A stretch of 64,000 bases of DNA from a virus. Positions 1 to 7,077 of the stretch are shown here, one piece after another. Below the pieces are notes generated by a model. The model searched no databases. It was given only the letters and a program-made list of their open reading frames with translations, and was not told the origin of the DNA. Location: positions 1 through 64,000 of IMG/VR virus record IMGVR_UViG_3300043464_001630. One strand, written 5' to 3'. Position numbers and translations under genes: made by a program. Every line of letters begins with the position of its first letter. The stretch's first letter is position 1.

Positions 1-2
1 AT

Positions 3-830
3 ATCAATTACAAAGGAGTACCATCGAAAGCTGCTCTAAATTACAAGGATGCTTTCGATAAACACGATCATGATCGTTATCAACAATATATTTCAGATGT
101 AAAAGCAGGAAAAACTACTATTAATTCAGGAACACTATACCCTTATGATCTTGTTGAAAAATGTTTTGCCGGTGATGATTCTACTACTCTCGATGTACTA
201 TGGAATAACCTTCCTGACTACACAAATGGTGATTCTAGTAACGGGATAGCGATTGTAGATAGCTCTGGTAGTATGGCTGGTCGTCCTATGGCAGTTGCTA
301 TCTCTTTAGGAATTTATATTTCGGAACGTAATAATGGTTTGTTTAAAGATCATTTCATTACATTTTCCGAAAGACCAACACTACAAAAAGTAATTGGTAA
401 TAATATCAGAGAAAAGGTCAGTCATCTACAACGAGCTGATTGGGGGATGTCTACTGATCTTGAGGCAGTGTTTAATTTGATTTTGGATACTGCACAGGAA
501 AACAATATTCCAGCTTCCGAAATGCCTACTAAGTTGTATATTACAACAGATATGAATTTCGATGTAGCTTGTAATCCAAGTTTGACCTTATTCCAAACAA
601 TTGAAGAAAAGTATAAAGAAGCAGGATATCAACGTCCTGATATTATTTTCTGGAATGTAAATGCTAGGAACACACAAAGTCCTGTTCGTTTTGACGACAA
701 GGGTACTTGCTTGGTGTCTGGTTGTTCACCCTCTATTCTAAAATCCTTGTTGAATGGAAACATTCTAACTGCGGAACAGGTCATGTTAGATACAATTAAT
801 GTGAGCCGTTACGATTCAGTAACGATCTAA
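3..830 (+). CDS. DUF2828-like protein with von Willebrand A domain, 5' partial
   Basis: The frame is open at the window edge, so the N-terminus lies upstream. From about visible residue 80 there is a von Willebrand A fold: the MIDAS motif DSSGSM (258-275) followed by a T/D pair in GMSTDLEAVF, the arrangement seen in DUF2828 proteins. Such domains bind partners through a divalent metal; the job of DUF2828 is not known. The end of the protein is intact. It is followed after 21 bases by an ART-like gene. The family call is fairly secure, the function is not. Confidence 0.8.
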   Translation: MNYKGVPSKAALNYKDAFDKHDHDRYQQYISDVKAGKTTINSGTLYPYDLVEKCFAGDDSTTLDVLWNNLPDYTNGDSSNGIAIVDSSGSMAGRPMAVAISLGIYISERNNGLFKDHFITFSERPTLQKVIGNNIREKVSHLQRADWGMSTDLEAVFNLILDTAQENNIPASEMPTKLYITTDMNFDVACNPSLTLFQTIEEKYKEAGYQRPDIIFWNVNARNTQSPVRFDDKGTCLVSGCSPSILKSLLNGNILTAEQVMLDTINVSRYDSVTI

Positions 831-851
831 AATTAATAGAAGATAATTCTT

Positions 852-1322
852 GTGATTTTAGATAGACACACTTCTTTTGGAGAAGTATTAGATTCAAAAA
901 AAGTTACTGTGTATCATTCATGTTCTTTCAACGGAGATTTTTTCAAAAGAATTTCTTCCCGACCAGACAAAAACATTCATGCTGGTTCGTTATTTCAAGC
1001 AGTCTGGAGAGCAGACTACAAAGTAAATGACGAAGAAGCGTATCCAGTTTCTTATATTTACGAATTGGTTCTGAAACCAGAACGTATTTATAATCAGCTA
1101 ATTCACGATTCGGGTGAAAATGTAGATCAAGCAGACGAAGATAGTTACAAAGAAAACTATGATCTATTAGTTTATCATAATACAGGAGAAGGTCACGCGA
1201 ATGAATCTAATCTATCTGTAATTATTCTAGATCATGGTATCATCAAATCTGTGAGATTGTATGCATCTATGAACGGCGAAGAGATCGGGAAGTTTATGGA
1301 GGAAAATAGTTTGACATTCTAG
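852..1322 (+). CDS. ADP-ribosyltransferase-fold-like protein
   Basis: This 156-residue protein starts at GTG. Near the N-terminus it has VYHSC followed by NIHAGSLFQAVWRA, a layout like the Y-H-G/x-T start of many small phage proteins with an ADP-ribosyltransferase-like fold. The 3059 gene has the matching pair IVYHVS and NIHAAKDII. No convincing catalytic triad can be assigned by eye, so activity is unproven. A sigma70-like promoter begins inside its last codons. Confidence 0.6.
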   Translation: MILDRHTSFGEVLDSKKVTVYHSCSFNGDFFKRISSRPDKNIHAGSLFQAVWRADYKVNDEEAYPVSYIYELVLKPERIYNQLIHDSGENVDQADEDSYKENYDLLVYHNTGEGHANESNLSVIILDHGIIKSVRLYASMNGEEIGKFMEENSLTF

Positions 1323-1338
1323 TAAGATGTGGTAAAAT
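1311..1338 (+). promoter_or_regulatory. sigma70-like promoter for the structured RNA region
   Basis: TTGACA at 1311-1316, a 16-nt spacer, then TAAAAT at 1333-1338, with TGTGG just before the -10. It overlaps the stop codon of the upstream gene and points into the noncoding stretch that follows. Confidence 0.65.
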
Positions 1339-1349
1339 TCTGTTAAATA

Positions 1350-1665
1350 AGTTTAGGTGCTTGCAGCAAATATTTTCCCCTTGTAATGGAAAAAAGGCAT
1401 CTAGTAAGTTTTAGATACACACAGCAAATATATAATATAATATGCAATTATACATCGTATCTAGTTGTTCTTTGTAATTTCCTCTAGAGGAATGACGTAG
1501 CGGATGTCACCGCAATATATATCTTATCAAGGAGACGGTAGAATTCCGTGTAATGAACTTAGTATTAGTAATCTAATGAAAGATTGAATTCGTCTTGGTA
1601 AGATAAATTTTAGATGCTTACAGCAAATTTTTATACACATGGAAAAAAAGCATCTAGTGATAAAA
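1350..1665 (+). ncRNA. structured noncoding RNA region with three related hairpins
   Basis: No gene fits between 1323 and 1754. Three hairpins share a 7-bp closing stem with base changes that keep pairing: TAGGTGC/GCATCTA (1354-1403), TAGATAC/GTATCTA (1412-1463) and TAGATGC/GCATCTA (1611-1656). Each carries CAGCAAAT a few bases after the 5' stem strand, then an A/T-rich upper stem. Between the second and third lies a long helix (1520-1537 with 1591-1605) and a palindrome, TTCCTCTAGAGGAA (1479-1492). It could be a cis-regulatory array or a free RNA. I do not recognise a known family. Confidence 0.6.
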
Positions 1666-1670
1666 AGTAG

Positions 1671-1699
1671 TTGAAATGGAGTGGAAGGTGTGGTATAGT
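1671..1699 (+). promoter_or_regulatory. promoter of the split tRNA(CAU)
   Basis: TTGAAA at 1671-1676, a 17-nt spacer ending in GTGTGG, and TATAGT at 1694-1699, about 55 bases before the tRNA. It shares the TGTGGTA extended -10 with the promoters at 1311 and 5241. Confidence 0.6.
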
Positions 1700-1754
1700 G
1701 AGAGAGTAAGGTTGGTTGAGATCAATCTTAAAAAGTTCTTTAACAGATTTTAAC

Positions 1755-2053
1755 GGGAGAGAAGCTTAAGCAGGTTATAAGCGTCGGACTTCAGCCCACG
1801 TAAGTGGAACAGGGTCGGCTATTTAGAAATGAATAGTTAGTAAGGTGTATATCGGTGAACGGTTTAAAATCCCAACGCCGAGAGAAACCTCAGTAATGAG
1901 GGACTCGTAGAGACTACCATCACCTACCTAAAGTAGAAATACCAAGGTAAAGGCATAGTCCAGAGCACAAATTTACATAACTTATGTAAAGTGATGAAAA
2001 TCATAGTGTTAGGCATAATCCGAAGACAGTGGATTCGAATTCCACCTCTCCTA
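1755..2053 (+). tRNA. tRNA with CAU anticodon (Met or Ile2), interrupted by a group I intron
   Basis: The exons are 1755-1790 and 2014-2053. Acceptor GGGAGAG pairs with CTCTCCT, the D stem is GCTT/AAGC, the anticodon stem TCGGA/TCCGA, and the T arm GTGGA-TTCGAAT-TCCAC. Removing 1791-2013 restores a 7-nt loop CTCATAA, so the anticodon is CAU. It is not an initiator: position 1 is a paired G. Elongator Met and lysidine-modified Ile2 share this loop; a TilS-like gene at 12647 makes Ile2 worth considering. CCA is not encoded in full. Confidence 0.85.
1791..2013 (+). other. group I intron in tRNA(CAU)
   Basis: The 5' exon ends GACU, which pairs with GGUC at 1812-1816 to give the P1 U-G splice site; the intron ends in G (2013). 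P7 strands GACTA (1912-1916) and TAGTC (1956-1960) pair. CGGTGAACG (1853) and CCAACGCCGAG (1872) recur in the intron at 5350. It is 223 nt long and encodes no protein; a nuclease gene follows the tRNA at 2125. Confidence 0.8.
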
Positions 2054-2061
2054 CCTATGTT

Positions 2062-2097
2062 AAGAGCAGCTAGCTTTTTTAGTTAGCTGCTCTTTTA
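2062..2097 (+). terminator. rho-independent terminator after tRNA(CAU)
   Basis: AAGAGCAGCTA and TAGCTGCTCTT form an 11-bp or longer stem around a T-rich loop and are followed by TT. It lies 9 bases after the tRNA. Confidence 0.85.
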
Positions 2098-2113
2098 TTT
2101 TGAGCTTTAAGAC

Positions 2114-2119
2114 TAAATA
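2114..2119 (+). promoter_or_regulatory. late promoter box
   Basis: TAAATA, 5 nt, then the ATG at 2125. Confidence 0.55.
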
Positions 2120-2124
2120 CTTAC

Positions 2125-2901
2125 ATGGAAACAAACCATGTAAGACCGACTAAATTGTGTACTAAATGTAATTGTAAAATTTCAGATAATAATATAAAAA
2201 AACATTTTGAAAAATGTAATGGAAAACCATCTTATGCTGTACGTAAATCCAACAGAATTCCTATAAATTCAAATTATAATAATGATTTATATAAGTCTAA
2301 ATTAGAAAATTTAAATTGGGAGGAAATACAAGCATTTTATGATGATAATCATTCATTTAGAGATGTACAAAAAAAGTACAATTTGCCAAATAATAGATTA
2401 ACTAAATATATTAAAGAAGGGTTTTTAAAAACTAGATCTTCTCACGAAACGATGAAGCTACGCGGGACTCGCCAAGTTCCGACAATGACTTCAGAAATGA
2501 GAGAAAAAATTAGTAAAGGAATGCGTAAAGCAGTATTAGAAGGCAGACAGAAAACACCAAGACCTTACGGTACATACGGAACTACAATTCATCATACTTC
2601 TTGGTTAGGTAATGACGAAGTATTACACGGTGGATGGGAACTTAAAGTAGCAAAATATATGGATGAGCATAAAATCTATTGGTGTAAATCAAAAGAACAT
2701 TTCACTTATATATTTGAAGAACGCGAACATGAATATTTTCCAGACTTCTATCTAAAAGATTATGACTTATTCATAGAAGTAAAAGGACAAGTAATGCCTA
2801 AAGATCTAGAAAAATGGAAACAATTTCCTCGAAAGCTTTTAATCATTGATCAAAAGACTATTAAACGATTGGACGAGTTTTTCTCTGATATCCAACACTA
2901 A
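2125..2901 (+). CDS. PD-(D/E)XK homing-endonuclease-like protein
   Basis: The 258-residue protein opens with a Cys/His cluster (CTKCNCK, HFEKC) that could bind zinc. In the last 80 residues it has a PD-(D/E)XK nuclease core: YFPDFYL, then FIEVKGQ. It sits directly downstream of the intron-split tRNA(CAU), and a similar nuclease follows the second split tRNA at 5315. Homing nucleases of this fold are known for a cyanobacterial tRNA-fMet intron (I-Ssp6803I). I infer that it promotes spread of the intron or of its own locus. No SD is visible; a TAAATA box precedes it. Confidence 0.7.
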   Translation: METNHVRPTKLCTKCNCKISDNNIKKHFEKCNGKPSYAVRKSNRIPINSNYNNDLYKSKLENLNWEEIQAFYDDNHSFRDVQKKYNLPNNRLTKYIKEGFLKTRSSHETMKLRGTRQVPTMTSEMREKISKGMRKAVLEGRQKTPRPYGTYGTTIHHTSWLGNDEVLHGGWELKVAKYMDEHKIYWCKSKEHFTYIFEEREHEYFPDFYLKDYDLFIEVKGQVMPKDLEKWKQFPRKLLIIDQKTIKRLDEFFSDIQH

Positions 2902-2904
2902 ATA
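2899..2904 (+). promoter_or_regulatory. late promoter box
   Basis: TAAATA, 5 nt, then the ATG at 2910. Its first bases are the end of the preceding gene's stop codon. Confidence 0.55.
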
Positions 2905-2909
2905 CTCAT

Positions 2910-3050
2910 ATGAACAAATTTGATAAATTAGTAGAAAAAATACTAGAAGAACAAAAAAATACTGTTACCGAAGCCTGCTGGAAAAACTACAAACAGGTAG
3001 GCATGAAGAAAAAAGGTAAGAAGAAAGTACCGAATTGCGTACCTAAATAA
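2910..3050 (+). CDS. small phage virion-type protein with GMKKKGKKKVPNCVP tail
   Basis: This 46-residue protein opens with MNKFDKLVEKILEEQ and ends with CWKNYKQVGMKKKGKKKV then PNCVPK. A closely similar basic tail (GMKKKGG...VPNCVP) is common in small T4-like and pelagic phage proteins. The acidic, Leu-rich start with L/I-x-E motifs resembles cleaved head-targeting peptides. Its function is unknown, and the TAAATA box suggests late expression. Confidence 0.75.
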   Translation: MNKFDKLVEKILEEQKNTVTEACWKNYKQVGMKKKGKKKVPNCVPK

Positions 3051-3053
3051 ATA
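3048..3053 (+). promoter_or_regulatory. late promoter box
   Basis: TAAATA, 5 nt, then the ATG at 3059. The TAA doubles as the stop codon of the 2910 gene. Confidence 0.55.
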
Positions 3054-3058
3054 ATCGT

Positions 3059-3958
3059 ATGAATGATTCTTTATTAATCTGGGAAGCTTATCAAAATAGT
3101 ATATCTAATATAGTATATCACGTATCTAGAAAGAAATTTGACGACATCTATGATTGGAGTCATTTTACAAAAAACATACATGCTGCAAAAGATATTATCA
3201 ATACTGATAAATCAGAAGGAAAATATGTCGAAGGCAGCACGTATTATGTTTATAAATATAAAATGAATCCAGATTTAAAACTCATGAGAAGTGTGGATAT
3301 TCATTCCGAACATGTTCCTCAATGGGGTAATTCTGGTAGATCAAATGATTGGAGTAAACATATTCAAGGTATGTTTTATCTTCAGCAAACAGAAGATACA
3401 CAATTTAGAACCTATGTAACAAACGCAGTTTTAAATGAATTAAAAAGTAGATACGACAATAATCCAGAGAGAAAAAAATTATTTGAATTAATTTTAAATT
3501 TTCTTAACAAGAATCCTAAATATATTAAAATCCCAGAAAGCCAAGGAATGGACTCTCATAAGGCTTGGAAACCAGTCCATAATTATTTCATTAAAATTTT
3601 AGATCCAAATAAGACTAAATCCACACGAGAACTCATGAATTTATATAGTACTATGGCGACGATAATAGATTCTCTACAAATGATTCTCATTCGAAACATC
3701 AGTCAAAATGATTATGATAATGTTAAGTTGTGGAAAGTTTGGATTTTTGAATCAGACGATGATAATATTCACGGAAATTTTTTTTACGAAAACCAAATTA
3801 ATAAAAAGTCGTTTATTAATAATCTAATAACGTCATATTATGATGGCGTTGTATATAATAATGAAGTTGAAGGTGGAGGAGATTCTTATATTTTATTTCA
3901 TCCTAAGAGGGATCTACAATTAATAAGCAGAGAGATTTTACAAAATTCAGAAAATTAA
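3059..3958 (+). CDS. LIWEAY-tagged ART-like protein
   Basis: It begins with MNDSLLIWEAYQNS, the N-terminal peptide shared by eleven proteins here. The next segment, NIVYHVSRKKFDDI followed by NIHAAKDII, matches the start of the 852 protein and resembles ADP-ribosyltransferase-fold proteins. The remaining 200 residues are not recognised. It has a late box and no SD, and the 3960 gene follows after one base, so the two are probably co-transcribed. Packaging in the virion is inferred from the tag. Confidence 0.65.
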   Translation: MNDSLLIWEAYQNSISNIVYHVSRKKFDDIYDWSHFTKNIHAAKDIINTDKSEGKYVEGSTYYVYKYKMNPDLKLMRSVDIHSEHVPQWGNSGRSNDWSKHIQGMFYLQQTEDTQFRTYVTNAVLNELKSRYDNNPERKKLFELILNFLNKNPKYIKIPESQGMDSHKAWKPVHNYFIKILDPNKTKSTRELMNLYSTMATIIDSLQMILIRNISQNDYDNVKLWKVWIFESDDDNIHGNFFYENQINKKSFINNLITSYYDGVVYNNEVEGGGDSYILFHPKRDLQLISREILQNSEN

Positions 3959-3959
3959 T

Positions 3960-5054
3960 ATGATAAAGAGAGATAAACAGATTATATGGGAAAGATATTT
4001 AGAGATCCTAAAAGAATCTCGTGTGGAAAGGTATTTGAATATGTATAATAAATTATTCAAAATATTTCCAGATGCAAAAGCCCCAGATAGTGTATATAAT
4101 CCAGCTAATTGCGAATTAGATTCTAGTCATTATAACCATACAAGAACTAGAAATTTAATAGAATTTAATTTTTGTTTAAAAAATGTAATAGATAAACTTA
4201 GAAGAGATGATATTATTCAGTGGTATATTAAAAAAACAATAAATGAAACAATTTGTACAATAATTGATAAAAAAATTTTTAATATTCGTTTAAAAACTAG
4301 AGCAAGTGGTTCAAATATAGAATATTTTTTAAAAACCGAACACCCAGAAATTTATGAAGAGTTCATTAAATTACGTGATCTTAAAACGAGTTTTTTTGAT
4401 ATAGAGTATTACAGTGCAATAGAAGTTGGTACGGAAACTTTATTGGAAAAATTAGAACATTATATTGCGTTAAATATACAAGACATAAACAACTTCCGAT
4501 TTGTTAATCAATCTATCGAAGATGTTTTAGAAAAATTTCAAACAATTGAACGTGAATGGCTTAAATCTATTAATAGTGTAATGGATATTACGGATGATTT
4601 AAAAAGCAAAAGAGTTAAGACACTATTAAAAATTGACGAAAACAACGAATGGCAAATAATAGATAGTTCATTTTGTACAAAAGAAGGAAAAGCAATGGGT
4701 CATTGTGGGAATAATGTAACTGGTGGAATTGATGATAAAAACACGAAGTTACTCAGTTATCGAACTATAACTCATAAAGGAGGTAAAGTTATAGCTAAAC
4801 CACATTTAACTTTTATTTATCATTTAAATGATATGTCTTTGTCTGAAAGAAAAGGAGCACAAAACGATAAACCAGTTGAGAAATATCACGAAGCTATATT
4901 AAAATTGTTAATGTTAAAAAAAGATAATGATTTCTTTATTAAGAAACTTAAAAACGAAGGATATTTGCCGCAAAATAATTTCGAAATATCTGATTTATCC
5001 GAAAATAACAGAAAGATTCTTGAACAAAATAGACCGGATTTATTCGAGGAATAA
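3960..5054 (+). CDS. tag-like N-terminus protein with EGKAMGHC motif
   Basis: The 364-residue protein opens MIKRDKQIIWERYLEIL, a divergent form of the shared tag that keeps I-W-E-x-Y. Near residue 240 it has FCTKEGKAMGHCGNN, like the EG-x-x-M-x-HC motif of PcfJ-like plasmid and phage proteins, followed by a conserved-looking HLTFIYHL. It has no promoter of its own and follows the 3059 gene by one base. Its role is unknown. Confidence 0.6.
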   Translation: MIKRDKQIIWERYLEILKESRVERYLNMYNKLFKIFPDAKAPDSVYNPANCELDSSHYNHTRTRNLIEFNFCLKNVIDKLRRDDIIQWYIKKTINETICTIIDKKIFNIRLKTRASGSNIEYFLKTEHPEIYEEFIKLRDLKTSFFDIEYYSAIEVGTETLLEKLEHYIALNIQDINNFRFVNQSIEDVLEKFQTIEREWLKSINSVMDITDDLKSKRVKTLLKIDENNEWQIIDSSFCTKEGKAMGHCGNNVTGGIDDKNTKLLSYRTITHKGGKVIAKPHLTFIYHLNDMSLSERKGAQNDKPVEKYHEAILKLLMLKKDNDFFIKKLKNEGYLPQNNFEISDLSENNRKILEQNRPDLFEE

Positions 5055-5064
5055 AAATTATAAA

Positions 5065-5070
5065 TAAATA
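5065..5070 (+). promoter_or_regulatory. late promoter box
   Basis: TAAATA, 5 nt, then the ATG at 5076. Confidence 0.55.
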
Positions 5071-5075
5071 ATCGT

Positions 5076-5240
5076 ATGAAGCAAGAATGGCTCGAATTTT
5101 TAAAAGAACAAGATCCCGAATTATATCTACAAGCAAAGAGTTATATCGAAAAACTAGAATCCGAATTAGAAGAAAAGAAGATTATAGTTGAAAGATACCA
5201 AAATCTCATAGCATGTAACGGATTTTTTGATGAGAAATAG
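5076..5240 (+). CDS. small coiled-coil protein
   Basis: A 54-residue, charged, helix-prone protein (KSYIEKLESELEEKK region) with a late box and no SD. No family is recognised. It ends just before the promoter of the split tRNA-Asn. Confidence 0.65.
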   Translation: MKQEWLEFLKEQDPELYLQAKSYIEKLESELEEKKIIVERYQNLIACNGFFDEK

Positions 5241-5268
5241 TTGACAAATTAGGGATATGTGGTAAATT
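5241..5268 (+). promoter_or_regulatory. promoter of the split tRNA-Asn
   Basis: TTGACA (5241-5246), 16 nt ending in TGTGG, then TAAATT (5263-5268). Spacing and extended -10 match the promoter at 1311. Confidence 0.65.
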
Positions 5269-5314
5269 AGTTGTGTAAGTGAAAGCTTACTTGTTCTTTG
5301 AATAGATAAAAAAA

Positions 5315-5577
5315 TCTCCTTTAGCATAGCTGGAAATGCGCCGTCCTGTTTTTTTTTATAAATGGCAGCTTATAGAAGTAATTCTATTTGAAAAATTCCG
5401 CTAAGTCGGTGAACGCTGAAACGCCAACGCCGAGCTAGCAGATCGCAAGATCGGGCAAGTGTAGAGACTTTACACGGAACATCCTTATGGGATGAAGACA
5501 AAGTCCATTCCACAGGAAATAAAACTTGTGGCTTTAAAGTAAGACGAAAAAGCAAGGTTCAAATCCTTGAGGGAGAG
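5315..5577 (+). tRNA. tRNA-Asn(GUU) interrupted by a group I intron
   Basis: The exons are 5315-5349 and 5540-5577. Acceptor TCTCCTT pairs with AGGGAGA, the D stem is GCAT/ATGC, and the T arm is CAAGG-TTCAAAT-CCTTG. Splicing gives the loop CTGTTAA, anticodon GUU, and the discriminator base is G, as expected for tRNA-Asn. The anticodon stem CCGTC/GACGA has one C-A mismatch at its base. CCA is not encoded. Confidence 0.85.
5350..5539 (+). other. group I intron in tRNA-Asn
   Basis: The 190-nt intron follows exon end CUGU, which pairs with GCAG at 5374-5379 (U-G splice site), and it ends in G. P7 strands GACTT (5466-5470) and AAGTC (5501-5505) pair. CGGTGAACG (5407) and CCAACGCCGAG (5424) are identical to the tRNA(CAU) intron, so the two are related. 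No protein is encoded inside. Confidence 0.8.
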
Positions 5578-5595
5578 CTTCTATTTGATTATCAA

Positions 5596-6555
5596 CTACT
5601 TACATAAATTTCTTTCTTTTAGTATTTTCTTATAAATTAATTTTAGATCCGGTACGGTATCAAAATCTATCCATAAGCATTTGTAATTATTTTTATTACA
5701 ATATTCTTCTAATGCTTTCTTTTTATGTGGTATGTGTAAATTGTATTTATGATTAGACTTTGATGTCCATTTTTGTTTAATCTCTACTATATGTGTTTGG
5801 TTATTAATATAACATATAAAATCTGGGTTGTATGTTTTATTTTTAATTCCGTCATTGTAAATTAATATATTTTTAAATCTTTCTATTGATACTGCATTTA
5901 GTTTGTCTATTAAATAGATTAATCCTGCTTTCTCTAAATTAGAATCTACTTCTATTGAAGTATTTTTATATGTAAAATGTTCTCTAGGTGTGGAGAAATT
6001 TCCATTCTTTTCTAAATATTTTTGTCTTTGTATGGAAATACTTAAAAATTTACAAGCTTCGCTACAAGTTTTTCGCTTTTTTTCTTTTGTACTATAAAAT
6101 TGTTTAGAACATACGGAACATACGTATTCTTGATTTGTATATTTTGAATATGTTTTACCTATATTGTTTATCCTTAGATGCTTAGTTGATTCGTATTTCT
6201 TTAATAAAGATTCCGAAGTTTTCTTTTTTGTTTCTTCTGTTATTATTCTGTTGGAATTATTAAATTTAGCTGAACAAGAACTAGAACAAAAGTAATTGTA
6301 AGTTTTTCCTTCTTTTAATTTCATTCTTTTATCTGCTGACTTTTCCAAAAACTTATCATATCCGATAACAATATTACATTGTTTACAGTGTTCTGGAGAT
6401 TCTAGATATTTTAATGTATTCTCTTCCTTTTGTTTTTTCCCGCGTTCTTTTATAAGAATAATATCCAAACCACTTCTTTTTACATGATGTGCTTTGTGTC
6501 CCTGTAAAGCCATTTTTTTATCAAACTCTTTATTACATATTTCGCATTTATACAT
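5596..6555 (-). CDS. zinc-finger PD-(D/E)XK homing-endonuclease-like protein
   Basis: This 319-residue protein begins with a C2H2-like finger (YKCEICNKEF ... HKAHH). More Cys pairs follow (CKQCN, CSSSC, CSVCSKQF, CSEAC). The nuclease core is YNPDFICY then HIVEIKQKW near residue 240-260. It is convergent with the split tRNA-Asn, 18 bases away, mirroring the 2125 gene at the other split tRNA. It probably acts as a freestanding homing endonuclease; the target is unknown. Confidence 0.7.
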   Translation of the reverse strand: MYKCEICNKEFDKKMALQGHKAHHVKRSGLDIILIKERGKKQKEENTLKYLESPEHCKQCNIVIGYDKFLEKSADKRMKLKEGKTYNYFCSSSCSAKFNNSNRIITEETKKKTSESLLKKYESTKHLRINNIGKTYSKYTNQEYVCSVCSKQFYSTKEKKRKTCSEACKFLSISIQRQKYLEKNGNFSTPREHFTYKNTSIEVDSNLEKAGLIYLIDKLNAVSIERFKNILIYNDGIKNKTYNPDFICYINNQTHIVEIKQKWTSKSNHKYNLHIPHKKKALEEYCNKNNYKCLWIDFDTVPDLKLIYKKILKERNLCK

Positions 6556-6562
6556 ACATTAT

Positions 6563-6568
6563 TATTTA
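6563..6568 (-). promoter_or_regulatory. late promoter box (7-nt spacing)
   Basis: TAAATA on the minus strand, 7 nt before the ATG of the 5596-6555 gene; the spacing is longer than usual. Confidence 0.4.
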
Positions 6569-6607
6569 GCTTCAAAACTTATTTAAAGAGCCTTTTAATT
6601 TTTCTCC

Positions 6608-6635
6608 TTGACTTCTTCACCACATATGATAAATT
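6608..6635 (+). promoter_or_regulatory. promoter of the tRNA-Tyr-like RNA
   Basis: TTGACT (6608-6613), 16 nt, then TAAATT (6630-6635), ending 17 bases before the tRNA-like element. Confidence 0.5.
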
Positions 6636-6652
6636 ATTGTAGTTAATTAAAT

Positions 6653-6740
6653 GCATCGGTATACTGCTAAATACGCAGCTTGGACTGTAAATCCAATATC
6701 CTCTAGGATTGGTTAGGAGAGTTACCTAAACGGTGCACCA
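6653..6740 (+). tRNA. tRNA-Tyr(GUA)-shaped RNA with non-canonical D and T loops
   Basis: The geometry is that of a bacterial tRNA-Tyr: acceptor GCATCGG/ACGGTGC (6 pairs plus G-A), D stem CTGC/GCAG, anticodon arm TTGGA-CTGTAAA-TCCAA, long variable arm ATCC-TCTA-GGAT, T stem TTAGG/CCTAA with a 7-nt loop, A73 and an encoded CCA. However, the D loop lacks GG, the linker before the D stem is 4 nt, and the T loop is AGAGTTA rather than TTCRANT. It may be a diverged tRNA or a mimic. Confidence 0.6.
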
Positions 6741-6781
6741 TTAACTTCTTTATATTCAACAACTTACATACATTCGCCATA

Positions 6782-6994
6782 ATGTACCCAATCCACAGAA
6801 TCGACGAAGCACATCTCTACCGTGTTTTTAAAAATAACGGAATGCGTGTATTAGATTTTCTGGTATATTTCAGTCATCCAATCGTCCGCCGAAATTTCGG
6901 TCTCGAAAATGTTGACAGAGAAGACGGTCTTATTATTTTCGAAATAAACGATCAGAAGAAGTTCTTTTTAAAGTGTATAAAGTATGGATTCTAG
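6782..6994 (+). CDS. small protein, KYG C-terminal family
   Basis: A 70-residue protein whose end, INDQKKFFLKCIKYGF, matches a module shared by about 19 small proteins in this window. The N-terminal half (MYPIHRIDEAHLY) is specific to this copy. It is isolated from the other family members and followed by a terminator. Function unknown. Confidence 0.65.
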   Translation: MYPIHRIDEAHLYRVFKNNGMRVLDFLVYFSHPIVRRNFGLENVDREDGLIIFEINDQKKFFLKCIKYGF

Positions 6995-7077
6995 AAACTT
7001 TCAGTAACCACAACCCCACTGGTATATAGGTCTTGTTATGATTGGAATGTAATAACATAGAAATCCTGCTGAAAACT

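Noticed and set aside
1755-2053. The long gap between tRNA-like halves suggested a tmRNA
   Set aside because: There is no tag-peptide frame or tRNA-Ala-like G3-U70 pair; group I core helices and a clean 7-nt CAU loop after splicing explain it better.
5370-5555. Minus-strand open frame across the tRNA-Asn intron
   Set aside because: It lies wholly within the structured intron and exons and has no promoter, SD or family match.
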